A stretch of DNA of 64,000 nucleotides from Strigops habroptila. Lineage: Eukaryota; Chordata; Aves; Psittaciformes; Psittacidae. This document shows positions 1 to 14,400 of this stretch, one piece after another. Position numbers and translations under genes: made by a program. The notes beneath the pieces were generated by a model that was not told where the DNA came from, searched no databases, and was given only the letters and a program-made list of their open reading frames with translations. Position 1 is the stretch's first letter, and every line of letters begins with the position of its first letter. The DNA lies in the NCBI RefSeq assembly GCF_004027225.2, contig NC_044288.2:17184744-17248743 (forward strand). Reading direction: 5' to 3'.

Positions 1-3000
1 ACCATATCATGTTTATCACTAAATGTCACAGTTTATCATAATCTAATCACCAGAGAGCAAGAAAAATAAGCATACTTGTCTCCATCAATAAATGAGTGAC
101 TATTCAGACAATAACTAGGTTTATTTTCTTTATTTCCATAAATGTTTGTAGTCTTATGAAGACGCTCTGGAGAAAAGATTATTTATGTTGGCATCCAGGC
201 AGTATAGTGATAGGTGCTTTAGAAAAGCTAGAGAAAGATGTTCATTTAGAAATGATCCAAAAAGTCTTAATCATTTTCATTCTGCAGAAGGAATCTGGGA
301 CATCTGATTATTTACCAGGTTAAAAATGCGCTGCCTGTTCCATCTTGTAGCATGCAAGCCTGATGCACAATAGCATCACTGGAAAGTCAATAACAAGGAA
401 AGAGCCAGAATTTCTACTGTAGTTTTTATTTGTAAGATAACGCGGCTCCTCTTCTGCCAATTGGCCCTTCTTCCATGTCCCATTTTTGGATGTTAAGTAG
501 TATCAAACGCTGACATTACCAGATAAAACCACTCCACTGACAACGGTAAAAACAGTTTTGATCAGCATCAGAAAAAAGAAACAAATGTATAAAATTGGCT
601 CCAAGTCTCCAGTATGTTCTAACACGAAGAAAGTTATAGCTTGTCCCCAGGGGGATGTCAAACTGCATCTCTGATGGCTGAGCAAACCTAATGTCATGCG
701 AAACCTGCATGTGCCTATGCCTGCCAGGAGACAGGTGTGTGCTGTAGTACTTCATACAACCAGATGTCCTCAGCCAAGCTCCGAGTCACCTGAGCCTCTG
801 ACGAGAAAATAGAGATGTCAGGGAAGGAAAACAATGCTGTCCATAATCCATTTGCCCTTGCAGCTAATTCCTCACACCTCCAGACCAAAGGAGGCACTGA
901 CGGGCACTCCAGCAGCAGCAGCGACCCGGGGGTTGTGAGGAGGAAGCGTATGAAGAAGAGTTGGAAGATATTTTTGTGACAAAAATAGCCATACATCAGC
1001 CCGAGCGAGTGATAAGGGATAAGGACTCTTTTTCCTTGCTCAAGTGGAAATGCTAACAACAGCAGTCTAGGAAGGCTTTGCCAAATTTGACCACCAGAGT
1101 CTGATGGGTGCTTGCAGGGCAGCCCTGGTTAATGATTTCTTGCTTTACCTGCAGAGAGCTACCAGTCTGAGAGCATTTCCCCTCAATTTCCTTGAAGACA
1201 CGGGGGAGGTCCCACAAGACAAGAACTTCTCTGTCATTTCCTCACCCACCCTGAGAGTGTGTTCAGGGTGACAGACTGAAACCTCAAAGCAGGGACCTGG
1301 GAAATCTGGCTTCAATTCTTCCTTCTCTCTTCACAACGTCTCTCTCCTGCCCTGTCCTTTGAAGCTGCCGCATCTCTCTAGACACAAGTTCCCAGCCTTA
1401 TTGATGAGGAAGAGCCAAAATGCCTTTTTTCTGTCCCTGCTCTGTTTTATCATATTACGCATGCATGAAGTACTTAGCAACAAAAAATCTGGATCTTTTC
1501 ACTGCTGCTGTAACATAACAAGATGACAGTTCCACATATTTCCTCCTAAGGTTTTCTGTGACTTTCTGTGACTCTGGTTTTCCTGGAGGCACTGAGCAAG
1601 GGCTTGTGCTGGAACATAAGGAGAGCCATTACTCCCTAAAACAGGGTTAAATGAGTACTAAGGCAAATTGAAATCTGGGTTTTGTGCAGGATTGCCATTT
1701 CATGACTTGGGTCTATAGCTGCAGAGATGTCCTTTGAAAATGTCCTTTAACCCCTTTAAAACATTCATTTTAAAGCTTCTGTTAGCTGATATTTCTGTAA
1801 TACGTCACTGCAAAATATCTTCTTAACGGCTTCTGGCAGTTCATGGCATCTTGGTGACCTAAATGCCGTTTTTGTGCAATGCTGGCCTGCAAACAGCAAA
1901 TGCTCTGGATTATTTTGCATTTCCTATAGCCCTGCTGCTCAGAAGAGGGGAGGAGTAAATAGTAACAGCAGGAGGCACCTAATCAGGGGACAGGATATGG
2001 GGGACGGGAGGCAGGGGACAAGCTGGAGGAGATGGATGTGTGCAGGAGGCACCATTTCTGTGAAGGGAGAGTTAAATTCTGAACTTAACAGGAATTGGGT
2101 GGCTAATGGACCCAAGATGTCCTCTCGTGTCTGCTACCAGAAATCTTGTCAGGGGCAGATGAGTGCCCATGCTGCATAGGACATCACCTCCCCCACCCCT
2201 GCTGCTCAGGGCTTCTCAGCATCCCTCCAATGCCCAGGCAGACCACTGCTTTCCATTCTGCAGCAGTTCTTCTCCAGGCTGAGATCTTGGCCAGCTACTT
2301 TTCTACTTATTTACCTGGAATTACACTGATTAGACCAAGAAGCCCAACGAGAGCTCCATTTTTCTCAGCCTTCTCTGTACCCATAACAAGAAGAAAAGCC
2401 TGCATCGTGGGGCATCTCACCTGGACAGGTAGAACAAAGACCAAGAGGATTTTTATTCCTCCTCCTCATTCCTTTCTGAAAAATGAGCTGAATATACATT
2501 TTATCTTCCTACTGAACAATGTCTTCCAAAAAGGCAGACGGTGCTTTCTTCTTACCTTTTTCAATTACTGTTTACAACTATTTTCTACTGCATTTATGAA
2601 CTACTTCAAAAGCTTTCTTGGACGTCATACACCCCAGAGTCATTTGGAAGTAGTACAAACCAAGCAATCACAAAAAGGAGGGTAGTAAAAAAAAAAATAA
2701 TTCACTTACAGGTTAATAAGATTTCAGATGGTAGAAAAAAGTAATAGCTCAGAGCTGCTGTGTGAGAAACTCTGAACCTATTTATTTCTGTTCTCCCACT
2801 TCTTTTTTTAATACACCACAGTTGAATTAGCCTTGGCAGAATTTGCAGCCCTTTTGGTCTATTTGGTACGCTGAGTCTTTAATGTCCCAAGTGGTCCTAT
2901 GATCTGTTAATTACCTTATTGCATGCAAAGCTCTACAGGGCTATTTCTCTACAACAATTCTTTGTCAGGATCAAATTAGTTCTGGAAACCCCTTTCTGTG

Positions 3001-6000
3001 AGATGTCAAGCGTCCTCAACTCCGCACAGGGAGTGTAAGAACCTCTGCTCATTGCAGGATGCATTCAGCCGTTTGCAGGATGAGAAGAAAATGATCAAAG
3101 TGGCCCATTAGATAAATCCATGCTCTCATCGTTAACCATCCTGAAAGTTGAAGCAGAATGGTTTACATTTTTCATTTTGCATTCCAAGCACCATGCTTAA
3201 TTTTGACATTCCCTCTCTTCATAAGCAGATCTGGTGCTTGGCTCTGGAGGCCTGAACAGCAGCTAACAGCTGAACTGAGGCAGTAAAACACCATGCTGTT
3301 TCTTCCTAACCCCAAGGAATTGTCATAAACAAGGGGAGGTTTTGAATGAATGCTTATTTCTGCAATGGACGGCCCCATTCAAAGGCAATAGGTGAAAAAG
3401 CGTTGCAACAAACAGTTCAGAGAGATTTGAGTTTTCCCCATTTACACAGGATCTTTCATCCCTGCCTGGCAGAAATACCAGTTGATTAGAGGCACTTTCT
3501 TTCCCGTTGCCTAAACCCCATGCTACAGTTTGCTTTTCTTCAGCCCAAACTATTGCCCATTACCTTTTAAACTGGCAAATTTTACTTCTGTGAATAGCAA
3601 AGATCCCCAGGTTCATGGTCCCCATGGCAGCAATGTCTCCTGGGTGTTCCTTAAGTCTTTATAAAGCTCAGTAACTGCAGGGTCTCTGTTAATAACATTG
3701 CAGTATCTTTTCAGCTTTCTTTTCCGACTGTTCTCATCTGCACAGGGGAAATACATAAAGCTTCTCCTCCTGAGGACCACTCCTTAGGGGAGGTTATTGC
3801 TGTATCCTCCAGTCTGAGCATCTTTCTTCCCAGTCCCTGCCAAAGCAGAGAAACCTGGACTCTTTTTGGTGTCTGGCAGAGGCAGAGCAAGCAGACAGAT
3901 CGCCTCAAGCCCCTGCAGTCCCTCACGGCTGCTCCCATCTGGCTCACTGGACCACAGAGCCCTGAGTTCATCTGTGAGGAGGTCCTCCACAAAGCACAGG
4001 GCAGTAGGACAGGGCTTTGCTCTGGGTCTAAAGCTCTGTGAGGCCTTACAATAAGCTCCCCAGGGTAGCTGTTGCGGTGGCCTGTGTTTATCCCTGCTCA
4101 TCCACTCTCCTGCAACTGGGAAACAGTCCCCACACCTCTTTGTCATGACACTATTTTGTGCAACTAGAACGTCTCTCCTCTAAGGATCTCGGAGCTGTTT
4201 ATGATCAGTAGGTACTGGGTCCCCATAGGGCCCCTTGCCGAGGGAGGTGAACGTGGAAGTCCATCCATCAGACACTGCACAAGGGTGGATTTACTAGAGC
4301 ATGAGGAGACACTTAGTCCATCTTACCGTGCCTCATCCAGCTGCCCCCTCCATCCTCAGCTCCCTCCAGCCCAGACAGCAGCTGCATCATCTTCTCATCT
4401 GGATTAGGAATCTGTTTCAGCACTGGATTAAATACATGTTCAGTTAAGGCACAGGGGTGAGAATTCACTGTAGGGTTTTGCTGAGACTGAAAGAGGATGA
4501 TTTTAAGAAATTACTGTATTTAGGTCATGGGGGAAAAAAAGCCTACAAATCAGAGAAGAAGGGGGATTATAAATAGGAATTTCATCATATGTCTTATTCC
4601 TTCAAAAAGCCATCCCTGATATCTCCCTGGCTAACTGCTGGGGCTAGGCAGCTCATTTTGGCTGTGTTTTCACATTTTCTGCTTTTTGGGGTTTCTGGTA
4701 CAACTTCTGGAAGCAGCAGGATAGGGACATTACAAAGACATGGAAGGAGCAGGGCCAGTTTTCTGCAACACTAAGCAAGCACTAGTTTCAATAGTACTGC
4801 AGTACCTAAATGTGCCCTTGATAAGCAGGGCTTGCTAATACTGTCCCTGGTGACCAGCAGTCTTTACCAATCACAATTATTAAGCTAACTCGGTTTCCAG
4901 AGAGACATCCAACTAAAGACATCAGCTTCTTAACGCTGTGCAAATTTGTTATCATTACCTGCAGATGGGGAAACGTGATATATGCTTTGCTTCTCACTGC
5001 TTTTCCCAGGTGGCTGCTGACGGTCAACAATTGGGTCACACCGAGCTGCTCCAACAAGGCTGCTCCTTTCACACCTTCTCAGACAGAATCAGCCACGTTC
5101 GTGGGGCAAATGATTGTGATGCAGCTCCAGGGGAGAAATGGGACAGGGACCCCAACCTCCTGACACCCTGTCCCTTGTTGGAGCCACTACACTGGTGCTG
5201 TGATCATGTGTTTTCTTCTCTGTGTTGGCTCCTTGCCGCAGCACATCCCTCCTGGTGCCATTGGCATAGTGATGGGCTTTCACCAAACAGGAGTTAAATT
5301 ACACCAGGAATCGAAAGGGGTAGGTTTTTTCTTTATTTTCCGTGAGGGAAATAACAACTGCAGCAGCATTGATAATAACAATATTTGTACACATTTAAAT
5401 ACTGAATTCAGTGCTCATACATACAAAGAAGGACTACTTAATTCCTAAAAAAGAGGCCAAAAGTATTTATTTTAGTAGTGAATCTGGAACTGAAGAGCTG
5501 ATATGAGCTTTCTGGCTAAAATTGCAGATATTTTCTTTTTTTTTTCCTTTCTTTCTGAAATATATAGGAAAAATATTGAGATCAAGCAAATGTGGGTACT
5601 AGTAAGCCCTTCACAAATGTGGAGGAGGACCATTTAGTGGGATATTAGGAGACAATGAGAGAATTGACTTCTATAATAATTTAGAAGCTACTCAGAAGGG
5701 AAAAAAAAACCAACAAAAAACAAATAAAGTGAAATTAAGTCATAATTAGCTAAACTTATAACTTTAACATACACAGTATAGACAAGGGAAGAAGCATATA
5801 CATGATATTCAGATGCAAGAGTAAACTAGACAAGGCAAACAGAAGGATTAGGAAGAAATACATGATGTATAACATCACAGTTATAAAATTATACGAAGAT
5901 ATATTTTATGCTGACAGAAAGGTCAGAGGAGAAGATGTGTGAGTGCTGCAGAATGGAAGCATATAGTGATAATAAACTACATCAAAGATGGACAAATATT

Positions 6001-8300
6001 TGGTACTAGAGAACCAGTCCTAAATGAGGACTCTGTTGTAAAGTGGACACAGTCATTAGACAGACAATGGCAAGAAATACACAATTAAAGAATGGGAGAA
6101 AAAAACACCATATAAAAAAAGCCAAGGTAGAGATGGTTTTCTTTGAAAAAAACATGTTAAATAATGTGGCAAATGAGTCTTGTCAAAGCTGGATTAAAAG
6201 AAGAAACTACAAGTATAGTCGTGTCTGTACCAATATGCAAAAGAAAAGATAAAAGGTAGAAAGATGTAATCCTTACTATGCAGACATGCTCGAGGGTGTA
6301 CTAGTCGTATTACAGGAGGATGTACAAAGTTAGCCAGAGGTAGGAATGAAGCACAATGTGACAAATGTGGCAGGACTGAGCACTGGACACTGTCAGTACA
6401 AGCTACATGTTGCACTATGAGCCTGACAGAATGCTAGGGAAATAAGAAGATAAAATAATGTAATTTCTCATTTATTGCTTTTTTTAAAGTATTTCCTAAA
6501 GGGCCTGGCAAGGTTAGCATAAACATAAAGCATGCTAGGGCTTCACTGTGGGCTTTGTCAGTCAGTGTGTTTTGTTAGAAATTGAAAAACATATATATAT
6601 ACATCTGCAGCTATGAATGTAACTTGTAAGGGTTGTAAAAAAAGATGAGAAGCATAAAAATTGCGCCACTTATTTCCACACTCCTGGGATCTCATGGAAG
6701 AGGTGTCACACCATGCAACTGAGAAACTAGACCTACCAAATTTCGTGAGAGCTGTATTCATGGCAGTGTCTAAAACATGGAGGAAAACTTTTGATAGGAT
6801 TCCTTGTCTTGTCTTGCTCTGTGCTTGTGCCCCCAATATCAGTCAGTGACTGATGATGACTGTCTCCTTATGGTTATGTCATGGTCGTGATACAAACTGG
6901 AAACAGGGAAAGCCAGGAATAGCATCACTAGAGGAAATTGCACCCCCAGTTGTATCACCACGCTTCACATTTATAGTCATTCCCTTTTCTTCTAGCCAAT
7001 TAGACTCGCTGCTTCCATATCTAGAAGTGCCACACTCAGCAATTCATATTTTGCTGGCTGGTACAATTTACTACAGCCTTATCCTGAAAGCCACATTTAG
7101 TAGCTTATGCAAGGTGCACAAATGTATGATTTGTAAACAAAAGCACAACGACTGTGTATCGTTTGGTTGGATTATAAATATTAGCCAAGTGCTTTGTGGG
7201 TCAAGGCTTCCCACCGTGTGCTCCTTTTTGAAAGGGACTCTGTTAAATTATATATGTGCTTGTATAAAAATGGCAGGCTTTTGCTGCAAGCTGGGTTAAT
7301 AAATAGTTGTATTGTACAGCTGCCTCATTCACTCTAAAAGGTAAATCATCTTGTTGTGCAGAGTCACCAAAAGCCAAAGCCAGGGCTCCAAGGGTCAGCT
7401 TGGGCTTGATTATTCCTGGGGATGGAGTTGGCCCATGGACTTTGTGTTCGGGTTTGAGTACACAGTGTCTGTAGCTGCTGTCCTGGGACTGCGATTCAGG
7501 GGTGGGATTTTTGTTCACTCCCTACACTTCCTGTACATTGGCACTCTTCATAGTGATATCCAGGCTATTTAGCTTTGCCAGGGCCCCTTCTCTCTTGTCT
7601 CTCAGGTGGGCAGGGTTCCTCCCACCCTCCACTCACCTGCATGCAGGTCCAGGAGCTGTGAGGCAAATACTGATCATGGTTACTGTTTGCTTTTCCTTCC
7701 TTCCACAACCACACGTAATGGAGGCACTTGCTTCCCTGTGACAAACCTTTGCATTTGACTCACGCCATTTGAAGGATTAAAGGCAAGGCATGGCACAGTT
7801 CCCTTTCCCTCTTCCGAGATCAAGTGCAGCATCACCGTAGCCAAATACGCTACCCACACACCAGTGACTTTTTTTAGGGGTGATTCTACCACATATTGCT
7901 GGGCAGCAATACAACCTCCACAAGAAAGGTCACATGCAGCTTCCAAGAGATAGGCAAAGTAAGACAGGAAGCTTCTCGCTGTCTTTAGCAAGCCATCAAG
8001 GTGACCGGGGAGGGGGCGGTTAATGCCACACAACTACCTCTGCCAATTCTCCTTGGCACCCGATCAGCACCCAGGCTGCGTCCTGCACACCCTTCTCCAT
8101 CAAAGGCTGCGCTGGGGCTGGTGGGCGCCTGGAGCTGCCACTGAGTCTAAAGGGGAGATACAGCAGTCTGAGGGTATTTGGTAGTTAAGAGAAGCACAAA
8201 TGGGCTTTAATATGCTTATATCATTCTGATTAACAGCTGGGGGGCATTAAGGCTGATACAGTCTCTGCATGGTAGAACAAGCTGGAACAAAGGCAACAAC
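1..8300. other. Non-coding flank, left end
   Basis: I find no gene here. Open frames up to 179 codons (2146-2685, plus strand) show no domains or exon signals consistent with a gene. The stretch from about 5520 to 6300 is notably A-rich on the plus strand with A9 and T10 tracts. A short MIR-like phrase (CAGATGGGGAAAC) occurs at 4961-4973 but is too short to call. Confidence 0.6.
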
Positions 8301-8427
8301 AGAAAATCTTTCTCTTATTCCTACCTCTCCCCCCCCACCGGGGTGGGTGGAAGTGCTAAACTTTCTGGTACTTGGAAAAAGGGAAATGATGATATGAAAA
8401 GGAGAGTGTCAAAGAAACAGCCTCCAT

Positions 8428-8480
8428 TTCCAACTCCTCCTCCGACTTTGTACTCCCCTCCACCGCCTCCTCCCCGCACA
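8428..8480 (+). repeat. Pyrimidine-rich (TCC)n-like tract
   Basis: About 50 bp composed almost wholly of C and T, with repeated CCTCC and CCACC units, follows a C-run at 8329-8337. It is non-coding low-complexity sequence. Confidence 0.6.
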
Positions 8481-11400
8481 CATGCTCTGCAGCAGAATCT
8501 TTACAAACTTTCAGACTTAAATTCGAGCTCTTCTTCAAAAAGAAGTAGTGGGGGGGGTTCCCCCAATAATATGGTACCATGCACAAAGGCTGGGTCTGCG
8601 CACCCTGGTTTGCAATGGTAGCAAGGTTTGGGAAGCGAAGGCTCCACAGGCTGGGAATTCTCCTCCAGGGAATAAAAGGGATGAAGCTCAGATAGAGACT
8701 CCCATGGCTACAGCAAACAGACCAAGGTCAGAGGAAATATGTCGTGCTTCAGGCCTCATCAGCAATCCTTTAAGTACACTTTCTCTCTGGAATGCCAGAG
8801 ATTTAATCTTGAACATTAATGCAATTAATATGGGATAAAAGTGTTTGGTGCCTTGTGTTGGTATTTTGACAAAATGTAGGTGCTGGGAGCAGAGAATAAA
8901 ATACTTTAATGAACAGGAGAAATAGTTGTTCTTTATTCTGCACCTCCTTAAATTTGAATTAATTCATTTCAGTTTGCTTAGCTCCTGAGTAGGAAAAGTG
9001 CTGAAAACGAACAAGACTATTAATGAGAGTTATAGCTGGCACAAACAGACCTTCGAGGAGAGAAATGATAGGACTGGATTAGAAAAATAGATCTTAGTGC
9101 AGCGCAGCGAAGCAACAGTTTGGGTTTACATTTTAATTTTCCAAACCTGCAGGTGATTGCAGGAATACAGACAGGGTACAAAAATCAATGGTGTGAATTA
9201 TTGAAAAACAGAGAGTCCAATCCTCCATTAATATGAACTGGCTTGGTCCTTAGCATCGCTAGGATATATAGAGAACTCAAGTGAGTTTAGCAAGACAATT
9301 TCGAAGGGTGATACAAGGACGAGGCAAAAAACCTGTCTCATTATAATTTAGGATGAGCGTAGTATTTGTTAGTGGTGAAGCTGGGAGTAAACCATGCTGA
9401 CTACTACAACAAGCTGAAAATTACCTTCAGCCCCTTTGCTCCATCATATATATTGTGTCTGTAAATATCTTACCAAAAATAGATTGAAAAAATATTTTAG
9501 AAGGCTAAAAATACATCTTTGGTGCTATTTACTACTAAACCCTAAAACAAGGTTTCTTGGCATCATACAGGATTCAGAGAAAAGCATTTGAAACACCCAA
9601 AATTACCTTAAAATAGTCATTCTGTGTCTGAAAATTACCTAAGAAGAATAGGGTGTTTCAGTCAATAGATTTCCTGCTAATCTCAACACATCCAAGAACC
9701 TGCCCTAAGGTAACATTGCCTGCTGTGGGGACCTGGCATGGTGGTAGGTGAAGGGTAGCTCCTCAGGAAGCTGAGACTTTCCCCTTCCCATTGGGATGGA
9801 CCTACAGGGGTGCTCTTTCCAATGAGTTCAGTTCCCTTGTGGCATCAGTCCTAATTGTGGTTGTTCGGGTTTTCTGAAAACATGGACACTCACTTCAGAC
9901 CTGAGGATGGCTCTGGGATAATTGCATGGAAATATAATAGGGTTTCTTCTAGAAGATTCACTATTTCCCTGGTGAAAGGCTGACTCTTCCCACCTGATTA
10001 TCATTCCAGTAAAACTACCCCAAATGATGCCACCTGCAGAAGTGGGCATGCACATCTTCCCTTGCCAACCACAGGAAGTCAGAAGAGCAGGACTCATTGC
10101 TGATCCCCAAAAAGCAGCAAGTTGCTGCTCCCAGAGAAATTTGTCTTCAAACATAGGAAAGGAAACTCCCCAGGGAGCTGCCAGACTGAATTCAAATTGG
10201 AATACAGCACTGAGCCAGCTGATGGAGTATGTGAGGACCATCACCAAAAATTCCTGAGCACTCCTTTCTACATAACCACCCCTTTGCCATCATAACAGTT
10301 TGGAGGTAGGATTAGTTTGGGACACATCTGATAGTCTTGGCACGCTCTATATTCAGGAGGATCAGACAGTAACATCCTCTTATTTCTCAAATAGAGCCAT
10401 TTGTCAGCAGGTGCTCGCAGTCATTCTGGGTTATATAGTATCTGGTCCTTTTTATAGTACAGACTCATTACATTGATAATTAATCCGATAATGCCTATAT
10501 GTCTGCTGTTATCTCTGAGGAACATGCAGCCTGAGTGGTGAGCCATTAACACACTGCACCACTCATTGTCTTAGAGCAACAAGAGAAGCTTCCCTAAACT
10601 TCACTCACTCTCCTTCCAACCAGACTTTACAGGCAATGTGAGATTATACCCAGGTGGGGTTATTTTAACTGTGATTTTCAATCATGGAGCCAAGCCTTGT
10701 TCCTGCAGCTGGTGGTGGCATTCTCAGTCTCAGTGGATGAGATCAGTCATGGGCTGAAAGATAAATGAGAGATCCTGTGCCTTTGGCTTCTTGCTTCAAG
10801 CAGATTGTTGCAGCTCCAGCCCTCAACAACTCTCTGAACTGAAGTGATACAGCCTGCCCAGGCAGCGGGGGACATGTGGTTATCATGCCAAACTAGGCAG
10901 GTCTCAAACTGCAGCCTTGAGACTTATTTAATGTCTCACCAAATATTAAAAGACTAAGTCCTTAAAATTAAGAAAATCCAGCCTCAGGTGAGATTCTTCA
11001 GCAGGGTACCCCTGATCTTCACTAGGGGAAGAATGACATGTCTGTGCTGGGCTTTAGGGAAAAACCCTCATGAGGGCATCCAGCCCACCCCCAGGCCAGC
11101 TAACCCTGCAGGAAAGAGGTTTTGTATCAGCGCAGATTTTGAGCTTGTGTTTTCTTATTTCCATGTGTCGGAAGCAATCAGTGACTGGGAGGCCTTCTAT
11201 TTGGGTCTGAAAACTGCTATTTGCCTTGTGTTCCTTGTGCCGTTATAAAATCCTGACACAGGGAAAGGAAATAAAGAACAGACTTTAGAAACAAGGGGTG
11301 GGCAGTATGGAAGTGATTTCTGCTGAGGCAAATGAAGCTATGCTGTAGCTAGGGAGGAAAATAAATTGAAAAAAGAAAGAAAAAAATACCCAGAAGGAGC

Positions 11401-14400
11401 ATATTCTCAATTACAGTGATGCTCTTTCCAGTGGAAGCTGAACCAAGTGGTCTTCAAACAGTCCACAGAAATAGAATTCAAATGGAAATGTTTTATTCCC
11501 CGCTTGCACCCTGCTGAGCCCATTGCTCTGCGGCTGCCTGCTCGGCTCCCACCCGTTGTTCCGAAGGGGTCTTGCAGCCCCTGAGAGCGAGAAGCAGAAA
11601 TCCTTTATGGCACCACAAGCCTCTACCTTTCCCTTTAACCTCGAGGAGGTGTTTCTCCATCAATCAGTAAGAATGTGTCATCAGGCTCTTTTCGTAAAAT
11701 GACAGTGACAGTTTTTATTTCTCACAGCAGGCAGCTCCTCAACACAAAATGCAGCGCAGGCAGAGGTAATCAGGGATCCCAGACCAGCCTAACCACACCA
11801 ACCAACTTTCTCTCATCTTTCTACCCAATTACATGCTGTAAAATGCATTCAGTGCTCTCTCTGAAAGTAATTAGGTTGTCTTGTTTAGTCCCTGCACAAG
11901 TGATTACAGTGAGATTCTTGCTCCTGTGAGTGGTGGAATTACTCACAGCAGATATATCCCAGATAAAAGCACCCTCACCATGGCCTTCAGTGCACTTCAA
12001 GAGCTCATTTGTGCTGTTTGATTTTAAATACACACCAAAGCTTAAGCTCACGTTGTTTCAAATGCATTGCACTGTCCACACTGCAGGAGCACCTCTCCGC
12101 CTTGGCACCTCTCAATAAGCAGAAGAGGACAACTGCCACTCAGTAAGGCAAAAAGAAATAAAAAAAGCCAAAACCAAAAAAATAATACTGTCATTTAAAC
12201 GTTTGTATTCTCCTGGGAGCCAGCAAATCTGACTTAAAGAGCCATATAGCCAAAGGCTGTTGGATTACCAGCATTCTGCCAATGCTCAGGCATCAGTTTT
12301 GTTGCTCTCAGATGACACAGATTGACACTTTTTGTTCCCATCTCTGATATGTATCTCAGGACTTAGGAACTCATGCCAGGCTAATGCAGAGGGAGAAGCC
12401 CTTTCTAAAGGCAGAATCCAGGCACAGGAGAGCGAGGCTGAGTCCAGACCTGCCATTAACTGCAAACACAATGGGTGACTAGGTCCATGCTGTGCCCTGA
12501 GCCTAAGGATCTGTCTTCTGCTGATAGCCAGCTGGGCTGTGCTGCCCAGGGACTGCGCAAGGCTCTTTGCTGGATAGAACGGCAGAGGGGCTTGCATGGG
12601 CTGAGCTACAGGGATTCTTGTGGCTTGTATCTGACGTTCCCACCGTGTAACTGGGTCTCCCAGTTTAAGTAAGTAAGTTCTTCACAGTTGTGCTTAGAGG
12701 ACATGGAAAGCAGAGCTCAAGCAGCACCCTAATAAAGGCAATAAAGGGACACAATTTCTTGTCTGGTTTATGATTTCAGTAATTGTTAGATTTCTTCCTG
12801 ACTGGGGATTGCCTAATCGTCCCCTTTCCAGAGCAATGCAGCTCTGGGCACAGGGGCTTTGCTGACAGCAACCACTTCCAGCCCTCATCTTGATGCAGGG
12901 CTGTGCGTGCTCTGTTCTGTAATCATTGCTAAGACTATACTGGCCAATGTATATACTGCTGAAATTTAAAGCTCTAAATACCACCCTGGTTGTTCTCCAG
13001 TCCCTCCCCTTCTTTTTCTATCCCATAAATTCCCTCCTTACCACCACCCTCCTGTATTTCACTGTCTTATGTCAATTTAAAAGGGCTCCCCCAGCAACAA
13101 TTTTATTATCCGTGGCAGAATAGAGGCAGATTTAAATACACTCAGTTGAAGCTGTCGCTCAGATTCCTAGAACAGCCTTTCTTCCACCATGGGGCTATGA
13201 ATTTTGTTTACATGCTCTCTCTGAGAGCTCGATTATAGGGAACCAGCGGTGGGATTTGAGATGGAATTAGGTAATACAGGACTCTGCTGTTTGAGCATTG
13301 TATAGTGCCTTGTTTCACAAACACACAGTCTTTAAAGGGAGGGAAGGAGAGGGAAGGAGAGAGGGGAAACTCAATTTAATCAGCCAGACTGTTCAATATG
13401 TCACTGCACTTCAGTCCTTGGTGGTGATGCAGGAGTGAGTGCCCAGCCCCAGAACACATTTCCACACAGGCCCTGGGATGCTGTGGGACTTGCAGCACTT
13501 TCAGACCCCATCTGCACTGTGAAAACTGGCAGTGAAGCTTTGAAAATGCTGCATGCACTGTGCTGTAGCTGGTGGCAACCCATCCCTCATACAGCCTTTT
13601 TTCACTTGGTCTTGGACAGAAAGGATGAAATAACCCAAGGAACAAATGGGAAGGCAATAGGTACTGGAAGTGCAGACGAGTTGCTGAATACTTCCAGACT
13701 TCCAGTCGGCAGATGAAAAGCTGCTGTTCCCCTCTGGGAGTGTCTGACATTATCTGAAGTTGTGTTCTCTGCACAGACGCACTGTGATGGATGAGGCACG
13801 GCTCCTCTTGCTCTTTGGGGTAACACATGTGACCTTTGCAGTGAACAGGGTCCTGCAACCTGTCCCTCCTCAGTGTAACCCCCACAAGTGCCCCAGGCTC
13901 CCCTGCAGGTTGTTTCCCCTTGGTCTTGTCTCTGCCTGGCTGGTGCTGTGCTGAAAAGAGCCCATGCTCTGATGAGGGATGAAAAAATTTGAAGGTAGGT
14001 GAACCTACTTGAGAGTGAAAACTTCATGATGAACACATCTGCTATTCAAAGAAGCCAGTTTTAGGGAAATCTATTATCTATTCTATCCTGTGTTTATGCA
14101 AAGATTTAGAAAAAGGGTGTTTGATCTTAGCTTCTAGAGGGCTTTGCTGTTTCTCTGTGAGTTACATAGTGCTTCCTATAAGCCTGTGATTCCTTAATCC
14201 TCTGTTACTTCACACAGGCAGTTACCAACATGACGCAAACCCCACGGCAGTGTCTGCTGGCGTTTCAGCCCTCTACATATCATTTACTAACATGAACAAA
14301 TCCCTCTTCCACAGCCCAATGCGGTCCATCAGTTTCCCTCATGTGGGGAAACTGAGGCAGCTGTGTGCATAGTGCCGTGGTGTGGAACTGCTGCTGTCAC

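Noticed and set aside
2146-2685. 179-codon open frame on the plus strand
   Set aside because: Low-complexity, no recognisable domain, no flanking splice or promoter evidence; consistent with a chance frame in non-coding DNA.
14341-14365. MIR-like phrase GGGGAAACTGAGGCAG
   Set aside because: Only about 20 nt match and the flanks do not continue the MIR consensus.
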